Shown here: positions 48,262-59,385 of the stretch, one piece after another
Numbering within the stretch: the first letter of the stretch is position 1
Layout of the letters: every line of letters begins with the position of its first letter
NCBI GenBank assembly: GCA_037179385.1
Contig: CM074190.1
Span: 6,648,284 to 6,712,283, forward strand
From: Holothuria scabra
Lineage: Eukaryota > Echinodermata > Holothuroidea > Aspidochirotida > Holothuriidae
Reading direction: 5' to 3'
Length of the DNA stretch: 64,000 bases
Program-made: the position numbers and the translations under genes
Notes under the pieces: generated by a model
Told to the model about the DNA's origin: nothing
The model's input: only the letters and a program-made list of their open reading frames with translations
The model's database searches: none

Positions 48262-48564
48262 ATTGAAGGCCCAATTCTCTCTCACCAAATAGTATCAGTT
48301 CTCCCAACCTTCTCACTTATGCCTCTCCCACAATTGGCTGAGATTCATTCTCATCTAGACAAAATCACAGTTTATTGCATCAGGGTTAGTATAGAAAAAC
48401 TCAATTTCTAATCAAAACACTCTCAGTACAGTTCATGCTGTTTAATATAAGGTTGGTATTCTGCATTGTTTGAACTAGCTGTCAATCAAATACCTGAACT
48501 AATTGAGAATTTCCGTTACCTCCTGCAAGAATTTTAGTGTGGAGTGAGAAGATTGACCCCTTAA
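48262..48564. mobile_element. TTAA-type MITE, copy 5
   Basis: GAAGGCCCAATTCTCTCTCA at the left, GAGTGAGAAGATTGACCCCT and TTAA at the right. The orientation is the same as copy 4 and opposite to copy 3, so copies 3 and 5, although both lie just after the two last exons, inserted independently. Confidence 0.75.
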
Positions 48565-48689
48565 TATTAGGGCTAATTCATGTTAATTAAGAAAATTTCC
48601 AAAAAGATGTTGTAGTACCTTAATAATTTCTCTGTGACGTCCAAACTACGAAAGTTAATTTCATTGGTCCTTCTTGTCCATACCAACAC

Positions 48690-48790
48690 TGCAATCTGAT
48701 TTTAAAGTAAGTCACGTGATAGTAGAAACTAACAAAACTTTGCAAGTCACCTTGTTACAAAGTGCTCTTCAAGAAACTGGATAATATAGG
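48690..48790 (+). repeat. Right end of the paralogous duplication
   Basis: AAAGTAAGTCACGTGATAGTA, AACTAACAAAACTTTGC and AAAGTGCT match 29575-29640 (AAAGTGAGTCACGTGAT, AACTGACAATACATTGC, AAAGTGCT). This shows that homology between the two small-protein loci continues past their last exons. Confidence 0.6.
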
Positions 48791-48799
48791 TCAAGGAAC

Positions 48800-49795
48800 A
48801 TTTTGATTTCTTCCAAAAGACAAACGTAAAAAATGAAAAGCGGAGTAATTAACTTAGAACGTTGGATATAACACCAGAAATTACCAACAAATTTTGCAAA
48901 ACCAAAAGTGTATCATTACAGCATTTACTAATGTAAGCACTGGATCGATAACCTACTTTTTCAAGATTTAATATTTGCAGGTATTGTCCATGATGCAATT
49001 GACAGGACCTTCAAAAGTTATTTTTACGATTATTTGACTTCAGATAATGGATTTTGTCTTTCTGAAAGAATGAAATGAGGAATAATGTCCCAGACAGAGA
49101 GACCGGTCACATGATTCGTCTTTTGTTGCTCGCTCTCAAAAGAGACATATTATCTATTATTCGGTTAATCTAGTAAATAAAACACGTAATTTGGGGAAAC
49201 CAGGGCAAGGACAAAGCCTGAGGGGGGAGGGGGATGCCCGTCGCGACACTTCGTAGAGCCACCACTGCCTACGGGTGAAAATAATGAGAAAACCAGGTTT
49301 GCCAACCCAACTAGTAACAAGCCTTGAGATTTTCATAAAAAACATGTTGCTTGGCAGCTGCTGAAGTGTTGACTGGTAGCCTGACCATTCTTGATTATTT
49401 TTCGGAGAAATATTTCCCGGCCAAATTAATGCTTTTTTTCCCCTTAATACAGTATCGCAATTCCATTATACAAATTAGTTGAGCTTTTAAATAGTGCTAT
49501 CTATCTGTTGGGATCTGACATGAAAAAATAAAAAAACGAAGTATACAAACATCCAAGGGATTTCACGGAATTTGGCTGAAGTTGCCAGCTCAAAACACAT
49601 GTAACTCTTGAACCATTTTTCTCCAAAACTATGCCAAATCTATACCTACCATTATAAAAGAGATACAAAAATATTTTACCATCTACAATGGTGGCAATTT
49701 ACCTGTAAAATTATCAAAGTTCTTTCAAAGTTAAAATCGGAAAAGAGAACCATGCAACTTTTCGTTATCAAAATCGAAAATGAATATATTTATGC
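48800..49795. other. Intergenic, no recognised feature
   Basis: AT-rich sequence. A short GC-rich patch at 49195-49260 has no delimited ends. Confidence 0.4.
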
Positions 49796-49799
49796 ATAA

Positions 49800-50325
49800 G
49801 TTTCGAGGGTCAGGAAGCCATTTTGGCTCATTGAAGACCCTATGAGTGAGTGTGGATGAATACCGGTGAGCTTCGCCTTCTCTTTTTGACCATTGCTCAG
49901 AGGTTGACAAGGCAGGTGTGTACTAACCGATTCCAGTCCTGCTCCCAGACTGCCATTTAACATCCCCATCCCACCGACGTGTGCGTATCCCCGGTCTTTA
50001 GTCCTTTTCCCAAAAGCTGGGAGGGGTGGAGATTTTATGTTCTCCAACAGTGCCCAACAGCTGAATTGAGCAAGCGAACAACTTCCTGAATCGGACAACA
50101 TTCTGAGTCGGACAATCTTCCTGAAACAAATAACTTCCTGAAACGGACAACCAAATACCAAAGCTCTAAATTCACCAGTTTTAAACCCTGAGCATCACTG
50201 TGAACAGCTATTCTGACCAAGCTAATTTTTAGACCTCGAGAAATTTTCAACGGGATTTAATCCAGGGACCTCCAGCTTGCAAAGCAGTACGCTCAACCAC
50301 CGAGCCAACTCCAATTTAGTGATGG
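49800..50325 (-). repeat. Long SINE-like repeat with tRNA-Ala-like head
   Basis: The minus strand from about 50320 reads GTTGGCTCGGTGGTTGAGCG (A-box-like), CTGCTTTGCAAGC (anticodon arm, TGC) and GGTCCCTGGATTAAATCCCG (B-box region). Then follows a body of about 450 bp with CAGGAAGTT repeats and GTGCGTATCC-type sequence. It is not a functional tRNA: the acceptor stem and B-box are degraded. Confidence 0.5.
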
Positions 50326-50479
50326 CAGAAACGGAATTTTGCGGAATTTTGAAACGTGAGTTACAACCGAATGCTTGTGATTTATGGAACCGAAAGTCAA
50401 GTTTTTATTTGATGTGTGGGTTTATTTGTATGTATTTGAATAATTTATGTTAACGAGATATAGAGAAATTTTTGTCGTG

Positions 50480-50655
50480 AATTTCTTAACAATTGGCTAA
50501 AGTTGGGTCGACCAGGCCTTTTTTTTCCAGTTGTGTCTCACTGAGTTTTCCCTACGTCACGGCAGTAGTTTCCGGTTTGACCTGCCCAGAAGTGGGGCTC
50601 CACACCTCCAGGCCGTAAATCGGATGCTCTAACTACTTGACCATGCAGGGAGATA
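50480..50655 (-). repeat. tRNA-derived SINE, copy F
   Basis: The minus strand has a tRNA-like head (CATGGTCAAGTAGTTAGAGC), then ACCGGAAACTACTGCCGTGA, CACAACTGGAAAAAAAAGGC and the AATTGTT end. Confidence 0.65.
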
Positions 50656-50867
50656 TCTGGTTTTGTCGCGTTGGGAAAATAAAAACGAGACAGCAAAATT
50701 GCATTTTTGTGACATTTTAATGTTTTACTGCAACAGTTAATTTCCGCAACAAAATTTTACAACTACCTACAATTTTCACTCCTGTCATCAGGTCATAGCC
50801 GCAGTCATGTATGGGAGCCATTCCTATGAAGACATAGGGACCACGTCCCTTAAGGTTTCGGAAATTC

Positions 50868-50940
50868 CCGAATTGGCTCGACTTGAACCAATAGGTTGGA
50901 AACTGGGCCGTACAACTCCATCTAACGAACTAACTAACTC
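50868..50940 (+). repeat. SINE 3' fragment, copy G
   Basis: GGCTCGACTTGAACCAATAG, GTTGGAAACTGGGCCGT and ACAACTCCATCTAAC are the last 70 bp of the SINE family, in plus orientation. Confidence 0.6.
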
Positions 50941-50945
50941 CAGAT

Positions 50946-52924
50946 TTTTGACGAAAGTGGCCATATCCCCCATACATAGGAAACATTGACGCTAATGAAT
51001 AGGCCTACTGATGTCATGTCGAATCCATCCCCCTGTCAGAGTCGGAGCCAAAATAGCCTACGATTGCAGATCCTAGATTTGGGACAATATAAGCCAGTCC
51101 TGGATGTTGAGAAGGAATTCTTTGGTTCCCTTTGTTTTTCAGACTTTTATGCTGACCTTGAAGTTAATAAGAATAGGACCTCCCTGTATCGAATGCAAAT
51201 TTTGAAAAAGCTCATTCCACTTATGCAATCACATTCTGATTAAACATGGGATTGTTTAGAAGAAAATTGGCTGTAAATTTTAAAGAAAAAAAATGTTCAT
51301 TAATGTGATGATATGATGTGATATGTGCGTGCCTCAAGTTCACCTTTTGTTGAAAAAGTGGTAATTACTTCATCAACTCTCTTCTTGAGAACCACACATT
51401 GGATTTCAATGCAAATTTTACTGAAAAACTAAGAAATTGTACCGCCTCCAACATATCAAACCTTGATGCGACTTTACGTCCTTCATTTAAGAATGGTAGA
51501 ACTAGCAGTATAGTAATTCAGCTGTAAGCTGAGGTGCGAGGATCACGCTGAATAAATGAAATTTTTAGCAATATGATATCGAGTAATGAAAAAATACGAA
51601 AAACATCCTGTTGGGGATGAGTTTCTCCTTCACTCATTCGCTCTCTTTGAAACAGTTTGGTTGTCAATTCGACATCATTTTGAAAGCCGATGTCTACGTT
51701 TGACATACATACTGAAATACGTAAAGGTATCCTTGAGACGTCGCTTGGACTAAACCGTGACTGCTCAGTGTCCATTTATCTTCGTTCGGACGTCAGCAAA
51801 TGGGCCACAGTAGTTTCAGACTTTCATCTCAAATGACATTTAAGTTTTCCATAAGTTTTTTTTTTAGACCGACTAGACCTTAATGTAAATCTCCTTAATA
51901 GGTTTAGTCCAAACGACGAAAAAGTTTCCCATGCATGGTTGTAACGATACCGGCAATGGAACATGATTTGTCATCAAATGCCGGTAAATTTCTGTGATCG
52001 ATGAGAAAAAAAAATTAATAAATGAATGAATGGATGGATGAATGAATGAATGAAGAACTGATAATGGTGAGTTAGTAAGTGCATGGGAAGGACTTCGAGT
52101 CCTAGAATCTCTTTAATAGTGACGTGGTAGTAGCTAGCTACTCCAGTGTTAGGTGCTCGGATTTTTTTCCACGTTTTGGCATTTCCTAACGCCCAAACGC
52201 TTAACTTCCGGGATTGCAAACTATTACGGCGTATTGGGACTGAGGGGTCAGGCTTCGAGGTCACGGCATACCCCATACCAAAAGGCAATTTGGAAGGTGA
52301 TCTTCACAGTGAATCAAGTGCTGTTGAAACTAAAATAAACGTTTCGATAGTGAAAGCCTATCTATGGGACAACAGAACTTCAAAGAAGCTGTCTTTGATT
52401 TTACTAGTGATAGAATGTTGATAAGGTGGATAAATAAGAAACGATTTATCAGACTGATTCATTTACAAGATTAAGGTAAAGCTAGTTCGAATAGCGTACA
52501 TTAGACAATACTGTGAAAAACATGACATGGCGCTTTACAAAGGACTAACAATAAGAAAGATTATCTACAAGTATAATTTTTCAAAACAAATTTAATAAGC
52601 AGGGGCGGGATTTGATCTCTGAAAGTGAGGGGCAAATTCGGGCAGCATACCAAAGCTCCTGGGTGTTTACGAAATTGTAGGCATTAAATGATGCATTTTA
52701 TCTTCAACTTTAAATTACATAAGATGGGCAATTTACAGAACACAAATATAACAATTTAACTTCCTTCAATTATATCCTTACTCTCCATGATTAGAGTCGG
52801 CCGGAATCGATTATGCAGAGGGTGCGGGGAGGGAGAATGGACTACTTAAAATTGAGATTCTTCAGGGGTTCCCTCCTTGGTGCCCCAGATCTTCTTTTCA
52901 GAAAGCAATGGGGCTTTTCATGTG
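50946..52924. other. Intergenic, no recognised feature
   Basis: It contains a GAATGAATGAATG-type microsatellite near 52022-52055, and a CAGGGGCGGGATTTGATC stretch at 52600 that resembles a hAT left end, but no matching right end was found. Open frames here are under 105 codons and unremarkable. Confidence 0.4.
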
Positions 52925-53480
52925 ATGTAAATTCAGCCCTTGTCTACGCTGGGGCGCGTGAGGCGCGCCGAAAAATTTAACGTTAAAGACATCTAAGAAA
53001 TAAAACTGAATGAAAATGAGAGAATGGATGGGCCACTTTTAACCTTAGCTGAATAACGGTGGCCCCTAAAGACACTCTTAATCAGCACAAATATACTCTG
53101 GTTCCCTTTATATTTTCAGGTGACTTTCACTAAGCCGTTATCTGTAAAGGGGGCGCGGAGCGCGCCCAAAAATGAATTTATACTTCATCTCAATAGTGAA
53201 ATTGAAATAAAATTAGACAAAGAGTGGTCCCTTTTCACAACAGCTGAATAAGCGTGACCAATGAGGATATTTGTACTAAGCAAAACGTACCGTTGGTTTC
53301 CTATAAAGTCCTTTTCATAAGATTATATAGAGTCCTTATCTGTGATGGGACGCTCAGAACACGTCGAAAAAATGGACTTTTGAAACATCTCAATAGAGAA
53401 ATTAATGGGAATTATGGAGAAAGGGTGGGCCCCTTTTCATCCAGCCGAAAAAGACTGGAGCTCCAGATAAGGGTCAAATA
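52925..53480 (+). repeat. Tandem repeat, three units of about 200 bp
   Basis: Units start near 52939, 53139 and 53337. Each begins with TTATCTGT-like sequence and a GC-rich palindromic patch (GGGCGCGGAGCGCGCCC in the middle unit), followed by AAAAAT, CATCTCAATAG-GAAAT, and GG-CC-CTTTTCA-C-AGCTGAATAA. A partial further unit (GGGTGCACGCAAAGCGTGTC) occurs at 54075, beyond the MITE at 53576. Confidence 0.7.
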
Positions 53481-53575
53481 AGATCGTCGTCCTTTTGGAA
53501 AGCTTGGGGCATTTGGTCAGAGACGGGGACCAGAAGACGAAGCCTCCCTGCCCTCCCCTTTCACTAGTTACCGTA

Positions 53576-53975
53576 CACTCTAAAATCAAAAGAGTGAACT
53601 TAGTCACTCTTTGATCGATTGAAAAGTATAAATTCGCCCCATAAGAGTGATAATTCATTCCAAGAGGAGAGAAGTTCCCTCCAAAAAGAGGGAAGTTCAC
53701 TCCAAAAAGAGTGAAATTCTCTTAAAACGAGTGAAGTTTCCCTCTTGATGGAGTGCCCACAGTGATCGCTCTTAAAAAAGCGATCATTGCAGGCACACGT
53801 GGAAGAGTGAATTTTTCCCCCTTCCTCTAGTGAATTTCACTCTTTTTGGAGCGAACTTCACTCTCTTTGGAGCGAACTTCACTCCTCTTGGAGTGAATTA
53901 TCACTCTAATGGAGTGAATTTACACTTTTCACTCGTTCAAAGAGTGACTAAGTTCACTCTTTTGATTTTAGAGTG
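53576..53975. mobile_element. TA-flanked fold-back MITE, 400 bp
   Basis: TA dinucleotides (53574-53575 and 53976-53977) enclose long inverted ends starting CACTCTAAAATCAAAAGAGT; at least 38 bp match. The interior is made of repeated GAGTGAA-TTCACTC motifs with a central hairpin GTGATCGCT...AGCGATCAT. TA flanks and inverted ends suggest Tc1/mariner-type mobilisation. It is inserted within the tandem repeat. Confidence 0.82.
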
Positions 53976-54094
53976 TAGCCCTTCAGCTGTGTACGGCCCA
54001 GGCACTGGTGATAAGTTTCAGTGACAATGGAAAAGGTGTTCAACAAGAAGTAACCCCGAATCCTGGCATATTCAGGGTGCACGCAAAGCGTGTC

Positions 54095-54278
<184 letters not shown>

Positions 54279-54377
54279 AGCGTTGAGACATTTATTGGAA
54301 GAATATTGTTTTGTTTAGTTTTCAATGCTGCATATGACCTCTTTGAACATTATAAAACTTTATTACAGAGTTGTACT

Positions 54378-54530
54378 CAAGTCACTTTTCTCCAAGTCAA
54401 GTCAAGTCACAAGTCATTCATTGACAAGTCAAGTCAAGTTACAAGTCATCCAATTTCCGGGTCGAGTCAAGTCAAGTCACAAGTCACTTAATTTTGTGGC
54501 AAGTCAAGTCAAGTCACAAGTCATTTTAGC
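54378..54530 (+). repeat. Left AAGTC subterminal array
   Basis: Four units of AAGTCAAGTCAAGTCACAAG or close variants, separated by short unlike spacers of 10-15 bp. Confidence 0.9.
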
Positions 54531-55428
54531 TCAACTTGAATACAACATGTTCATGCTGTTTTTATATCTATTCCTGGCACAGGATCCCAATCAATGTTCC
54601 AGAGATGATGACTGGTGTCTTCCCCAGTCTTCATCTGACTGGTGTCTTCCCCAGTCATCATCGACCAATCAGATGGCTTCATTTGGCCCATGTGACACCT
54701 CATTTGCATAATCGTGTGAGGAGCAGATGAGCAGGGATGTTCCACTTTTAACCGTGATGTTTTACCGACAGGTGCAGTTTTACGCCAATTTCCGCAAGGA
54801 TGTTCCATTTTGCGAAGAAGGAAGTATTTTTTCAGAACCGATGAAGGGTTTAGGGGGCACTATTGGGGTCACTAATTCAGTAATTCACTGTGTGGACGGT
54901 TACCCACGGTACTGAAACTCGTTGCATATAGCGATATACATCTTGCCTTCATTTGCTCCAAGTTTTATCTTGTTTTTCCAATTGCATCACTGCTAAATTA
55001 TTCAGCAAGTTTGGCTGATTTTGACAGGCGGAAGCACTATTAAATAAAGTGTGATGTGTCATGACTTTTGGAAGCCAATATCTTCACAATGTATTCATCC
55101 TAGCGTCTGAAAATCACCATCTGTGGTGAAATGCACCCTGCCTTCCAGAATATGGCATAAAAAATGCCCTAACTCTGTTTAGTTTCATTTTATTGGTCCC
55201 TTGAAATCAGATTTATCCACCTCAGTCCATATCTGCAATTCACTTCCAAGATAGCAGCCTTTAAAACATCTCTCAGATCACATCACTGGAAAAAGCTGGG
55301 AAAGGTGGGCATGACACTCCTATTTCAAAAGCCATATCATATAATGCAACCTTCAGAAGAATGGAACGTTCCGGTGATACGATACACCGTCACTTGAAAG
55401 GAATAATTTTACCCGTCCCTATATCGCG

Positions 55429-55724
55429 TAGACTTGGCCAAGTCTCTCGTGAGTGTTCCGCGGGGAGTTGACAACTTTCTCTTCAAAATCCCCCTACTGC
55501 AGCATAGTACAGAATATCGTATTTCCCTTTTATCTAATACGCCCTCTATCGGTCAATTAATTCTATCGTTTCTCAACGAGAAGCGATACCTTTACAGACC
55601 GATAGAGGGCGTATTAGAAAAAAGGCAAATACGGTATGCTGTACTGTGCTGAAGCACTGGATTTGTGTAGAGTTGGTGCTGTCAGCTCCCCGGGGAACAC
55701 TCACGAGAGACTTGGCCAAGTCTA
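55429..55724. mobile_element. Nearly full-length palindromic MITE, 296 bp
   Basis: The left half and the reverse complement of the right half match along almost the whole length: TAGACTTGGCCAAGTCTCTC, GTGAGTGTTCC, CTAATACGCCCTCTATCGGT and TTTCTCAACGAGAAGCG. The flanks are a perfect 9-bp duplication TATATCGCG (55420-55428 and 55725-55733). The 9-bp site suggests a Mutator-like element. A transcript would fold into one long hairpin. Confidence 0.88.
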
Positions 55725-56789
55725 TATATCGCGAGAATAATAAAACCCGCTAAAGTGAAGGAATGCCTTTCAGGATTTTACAAATTCAATTCAAAATCTG
55801 GTTAGGAGGGTTAGAAAATCAGGTTAGCCTAGGTTAGGGCCACCCCCCCTTCCCTGGGGCTGGGTGAATGGACCATGGTCTCTCACAATCCGTCGTCAAG
55901 ATTCAGAAAATATGTAAACAAAGAGTCACATGACCGATATCCACAATTCAGATTGGTTAGTGGCCTTTTCCGTTCTGGGAAAAATCTCGCGGCCGGCCAC
56001 AAAAATGAACATACACAGGCCTATGGTTTACCATAGGGGCCTTTCCACGAGATTGCAAATTTCGCGATAAATTCTCTCGATTTTTCTCGTTTCGATTATA
56101 GTTCGTGTATTATATGTCATCGGAGTAGATTACTATGACTGAGAAATCGAGTATCTTCGCAATCGGGAAGGAAAGGAATACACGAAATAAAGTCTGATTG
56201 GCAAAAGCAAGCTGCATTGATTGGCAGGCTAGCCTGATTGATAACGCGTAGCCTAGGCTAGGCCTTGGCCTTGGCTACTTACTTTTCAGAATGGGTCGTT
56301 TTCAGATGCCTGACGAAATTCGACGTCGTTGCGGGACCATCGACTACTGTGGTTCGGCATAGAGCGAAGTCTGCTGTTCGTTTCGATACTGTACTATTGT
56401 AGTTTTTGAAGCACAACAATACAACTTTTGGGACGTGAGACATGTTGAAAGATGGCGAGGTTACCGTTCATCTGATGTGCCGATTGTTACGGAATACTAC
56501 GACGAGTTTGAGTTTCACCGTGAATATGACAATTGCTTTGACAATTGACAGCCATTTCAATCGATGAAAAAAATGAAAATCTCCATGACCACAGCTCGAT
56601 ATAGTTTCGAGTTATTGGACTGATGATTAAAATAAATGAATGGTAGAATCATTTCCTTTAACTGTGAAAACTGGACCATGTCAGGTACGTATGTACTGGC
56701 AGTACTGCTTCCGAAAATGTAAACGGAGTAACATATTTGAGTATCACAGTGCAGAAGTTGGGTTCTAAATAGCGAAGTCACATCACGTG

Positions 56790-57160
56790 CATGGGCGCAA
56801 ATCCCGGGGGGGGGCAAGGGGGGCCTTCGCCCCCTCAAGTGAAAAAGTGGGGGGGGGGGCAAATCGTAATTTGGCCCCCCAAAAATTTGAGTAGACCTAA
56901 AAATATGGTCACCTTTTTTCGTTTTTTTTCATTCGAAAACAGTTTTTCTGAAGCTTTGGAAACACCAGAACACAAAAGCTTCCGGGGGCTTCGCCCCCTG
57001 GACCCCCACTGGGGCTTTGCCCCTGGATCCCACCAGGAGTCCTTTGGGGCTTCGCACTTCGCGCTCCCGGTGCCCGCCAAGCGTGCACAGTTTAGTACTC
57101 ATGGGTACATCATAAGCATTTCGCCCCCCCCCAACTCTCAAACAGAGATTTGCGCCCATG
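56790..57160. mobile_element. Non-autonomous hAT-type element, 371 bp
   Basis: The left end CATGGGCGCAAATC and right end GATTTGCGCCCATG are inverted, with the perfect 8-bp duplication ATCACGTG at 56782-56789 and 57161-57168. The inside is very GC-rich (CTTCGCCCCC runs). The terminal sequence resembles that of 4772-5481 (CATGGGCG). It is nested in the 54366-57578 element. Confidence 0.88.
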
Positions 57161-57376
57161 ATCACGTGTGAACCATTATTATGACATTCGTAAATGGAGT
57201 CACTCTGTCTGTTCACTAATTCCACATGCTGACATATAGGGACCGACTGGCACGCGCGATTCGCGTGCATGATATAGTGCAGGCCATGTTGCGTCTCTCG
57301 TATTTCGCGCGGCGACACTTCAAGTTTTGCATTTTCGGGCACGATCGGGAGGAAAAACTCGCCAATGTCGGCAAGT

Positions 57377-57570
57377 CAAATATGCTCAAGTCAAGTCAAG
57401 TCACGAGTCATTACTCGGCAAGTCAAGTCAAGTCACGAGTCAATCATTTTCGAAAGCTGACATGTCAAGTCAAGTCACAAGTCAACAAACCTTCAAGTCA
57501 AAGTCGAGTCACAAGTCAACAGAAAGGCGACTCGAGTCGACTCGAGTCGCAAGTCATTGACTCGAGTCAA
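57377..57570 (+). repeat. Right AAGTC subterminal array
   Basis: Units of AAGTCAAGTCAAGTCACGAG and, towards the end, GACTCGAGTCGACTCGAGTC. The units are in the same orientation as the left array except for the last self-complementary ones. The long open frame across it (57226-57807) is a repeat artefact. Confidence 0.88.
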
Positions 57571-57990
57571 CAACTCTGCTTTATTAAGTATCACGTAGCT
57601 CTGTCAGTTCCAGTTTGTCTTTTAGTAGCAAAAGCAACCAGACTAAGACGTAAAAAAAAAAAAAAAAAAACTAGAAAAAAACTGGGAAAAGTAGGGGGGG
57701 GGGGAGGGGGAAAGTGCCCCGTTTCCCCCGTAATCCCGCCTAAGAATAAATGGAAGACCACTGCCCCATATCGACTGAGTAGGACAAGTTTTTACGATGC
57801 CATCTGATCCGTATAGTGAATGACCAACTTGAGAGAGCTTGACGGACTAGTCAAACCAAGCTTAATGTAAGATATTTTAGCATTCTATGGTACTGGTAGT
57901 AAACTATGTCCTGTCGTTAATTACCCTCTCCGGTAACACTCAGCCTTGTAAACCGTGAACGTGCCTACTAGGCCTACTATGTGATTCTAC

Positions 57991-58020
57991 CTCAGTAGCG
58001 TAGCCACGATTGTGCCGTGG
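57991..58020. mobile_element. hAT left-end fragment
   Basis: CAGTAGCGTAGCCACGATTG is close to the left end of the element at 44407 (CAGTGGCGTAGCCAGGATGG). A degraded right end may be CCGTGGCTAATTAAACTACC near 58180, but there is no target duplication. Confidence 0.4.
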
Positions 58021-58199
58021 GGACCGGGGAGGGGGTTGGATCACGACATGAGAGACAAGCCTAAAGAGGGAGAGAAAAACAGCTATTTTAGGTGTTTTCT
58101 GCTCTCAAGATTGAGTCATGGAGAGGGTAGGGGTGGGGGGGGGGGTTTACCAGTGACTCCCAAAACGGGCACCCGTGGCTAATTAAACTACCTGTCTTA

Positions 58200-58936
58200 G
58201 ACAGCAACCTGTTGGCACGTACAGACTTGTATTTAGATGTTTTAATTTCCCCCTTTCTATTCTACTTGGATTTTCCCCTTTCTTTTCCTTCATTTTCTTC
58301 CTTTACCTCCTTCAGTTCATTTTCCCTTTTCAGCTTCCCCTTCTCGACATTCTCTCTCAATTTTTTTACTTTCACCGGCAACTTAGGCTCCCGGCCCCCC
58401 GGCGGTCTGGGAGTAAAGAATTCCGTTTCCCTGACATGATTTGACATGGTTATGAAATACTTCCTTCTGGTGATTGTACATTTAAGTTAGAGACCTCTGT
58501 CAATTTGATGAAAAATGAAGTTGGAAAGGAGCACCTGAAACAACATGACGAAAAATGATACTTCCGTACCGCCCATTTAACAGAACGATAAGTTATGGTC
58601 TTTAAATACATCCGTAGAATTTATGTTCATCATATCAAGTTCATTTAATTTCTAGCAATGACGTCATAGATTACACTGTCACCACTGTTCGTACGTATGT
58701 GGTGTCCTGCAGTGGCGCGTAATCTAATGTCTAGGTGCTATATCTGCACAAAATGAGCTCATTATGCATGCATTCTTCGGTTTTCTCCTCAATCATGTCA
58801 GCTACGCCTGGAAGAGAAGAATCGCACAGATTGTGCAAGGTTGAGATGCCATAAACGAGAGTTTAAGTCAAGCAGTAATGGAAAAACGAATCTGTTTTGC
58901 TCTGCGGACGTAATATGACGAAATTTTCCTTTCACT
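58200..58936. other. Region upstream of UNC80; promoter not located
   Basis: It contains a T/C-rich stretch (58240-58370). The 5' UTR of UNC80 presumably lies in the last 100-150 bases. An in-frame TGA at 58916-58918 closes the frame 21 bases before the start codon. No TATA box is evident. Confidence 0.4.
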
Positions 58937-59028
58937 ATGGTGAAGAGAAAGCAATCTGGCGATGATTCTAAAGCGGCTGCCAAGCAAGTCCCTCTGCCAA
59001 TACAGATTTTTCTGTGGAGGCAGACAAG
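58937..59028 (+). CDS. UNC80: UNC80 exon 1 (NALCN channel complex subunit)
   Basis: ATG followed by 30 codons and two bases, then a GTTTGT donor (phase 2). It encodes MVKRKQSGDDSKAAAKQVPL then PIQIFLWRQT. From memory, vertebrate UNC80 starts MVKRKSSEGQ and has IPLPIQTFLWRQTSAFLRPK, so the first residues, the PLPIQ-FLWRQT block and the exon end all agree. An in-frame stop 21 bases upstream supports this start. UNC80 is a very large scaffold protein (over 3,000 residues) that links UNC79 to the NALCN sodium-leak channel at the neuronal plasma membrane. The next exon (AFLRP...) was not found before the window ends, so intron 1 exceeds about 5 kb. Confidence 0.93.
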
Positions 59029-59385
59029 GTTTGTAGTTACGGTTTTGTCCATGATGCTAGTGTTCGTACGTGCTGTCAGTGTCAACACAGTGAACGTTAC
59101 TCATTATGCACAGATTGTAGCAAGTTATTTTAGGATACATCTGCCATTTTGGTAATTTTTGTAAGTTGACTAGATATAGCCTAAACACGGGATGTTGCAG
59201 CCGTTGCTCATGCCATACTTCAACTAGCCTAATATGTTGTTACAGTTATGCTAAGTAGGGTGATGTCCCAATGTATTTGGCAAGTTTCAGCTGCTGTTTT
59301 GGGTCAGGTTCCAAGAAATATTGCAATATTGGAATATATAGCACAGTATAGTCAAGTACTCTTCATCTTTTTTATGCCAAGATAC

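Larger units (their letters stand above)
54366..57578. mobile_element. 3.2-kb hAT-type element with AAGTC arrays
   Basis: The left end CAGAGTTGTACTCAAGTCAC and right end GACTCGAGTCAACAACTCTG are imperfect inverted repeats. The flanks are a perfect 8-bp duplication CTTTATTA (54358-54365 and 57579-57586). Arrays of AAGTCAAGTCAAGTCACAAG lie just inside both ends (54378-54530 and 57377-57570). Two other complete elements are nested inside (55429-55724 and 56790-57160). No transposase was recognised. The plan is the same as that of the element at 12483-17390, whose ends (CAGTGTTGT) are also similar. Confidence 0.9.

Noticed and set aside
52600..52620. Left end of a hAT element (CAGGGGCGGGATTTGATC)
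   Set aside because: No inverted partner or target duplication was found to the right.
54378..54530. CRISPR-like array of repeats and spacers
   Set aside because: The host is a eukaryote, units are internally periodic, spacers are short and uneven, and the array lies just inside a transposon end with a matching array at the other end.
57226..57807. 193-codon plus-strand frame
   Set aside because: Most of it is the AAGTC array read as SSQVTS repeats, then a poly-A stretch.
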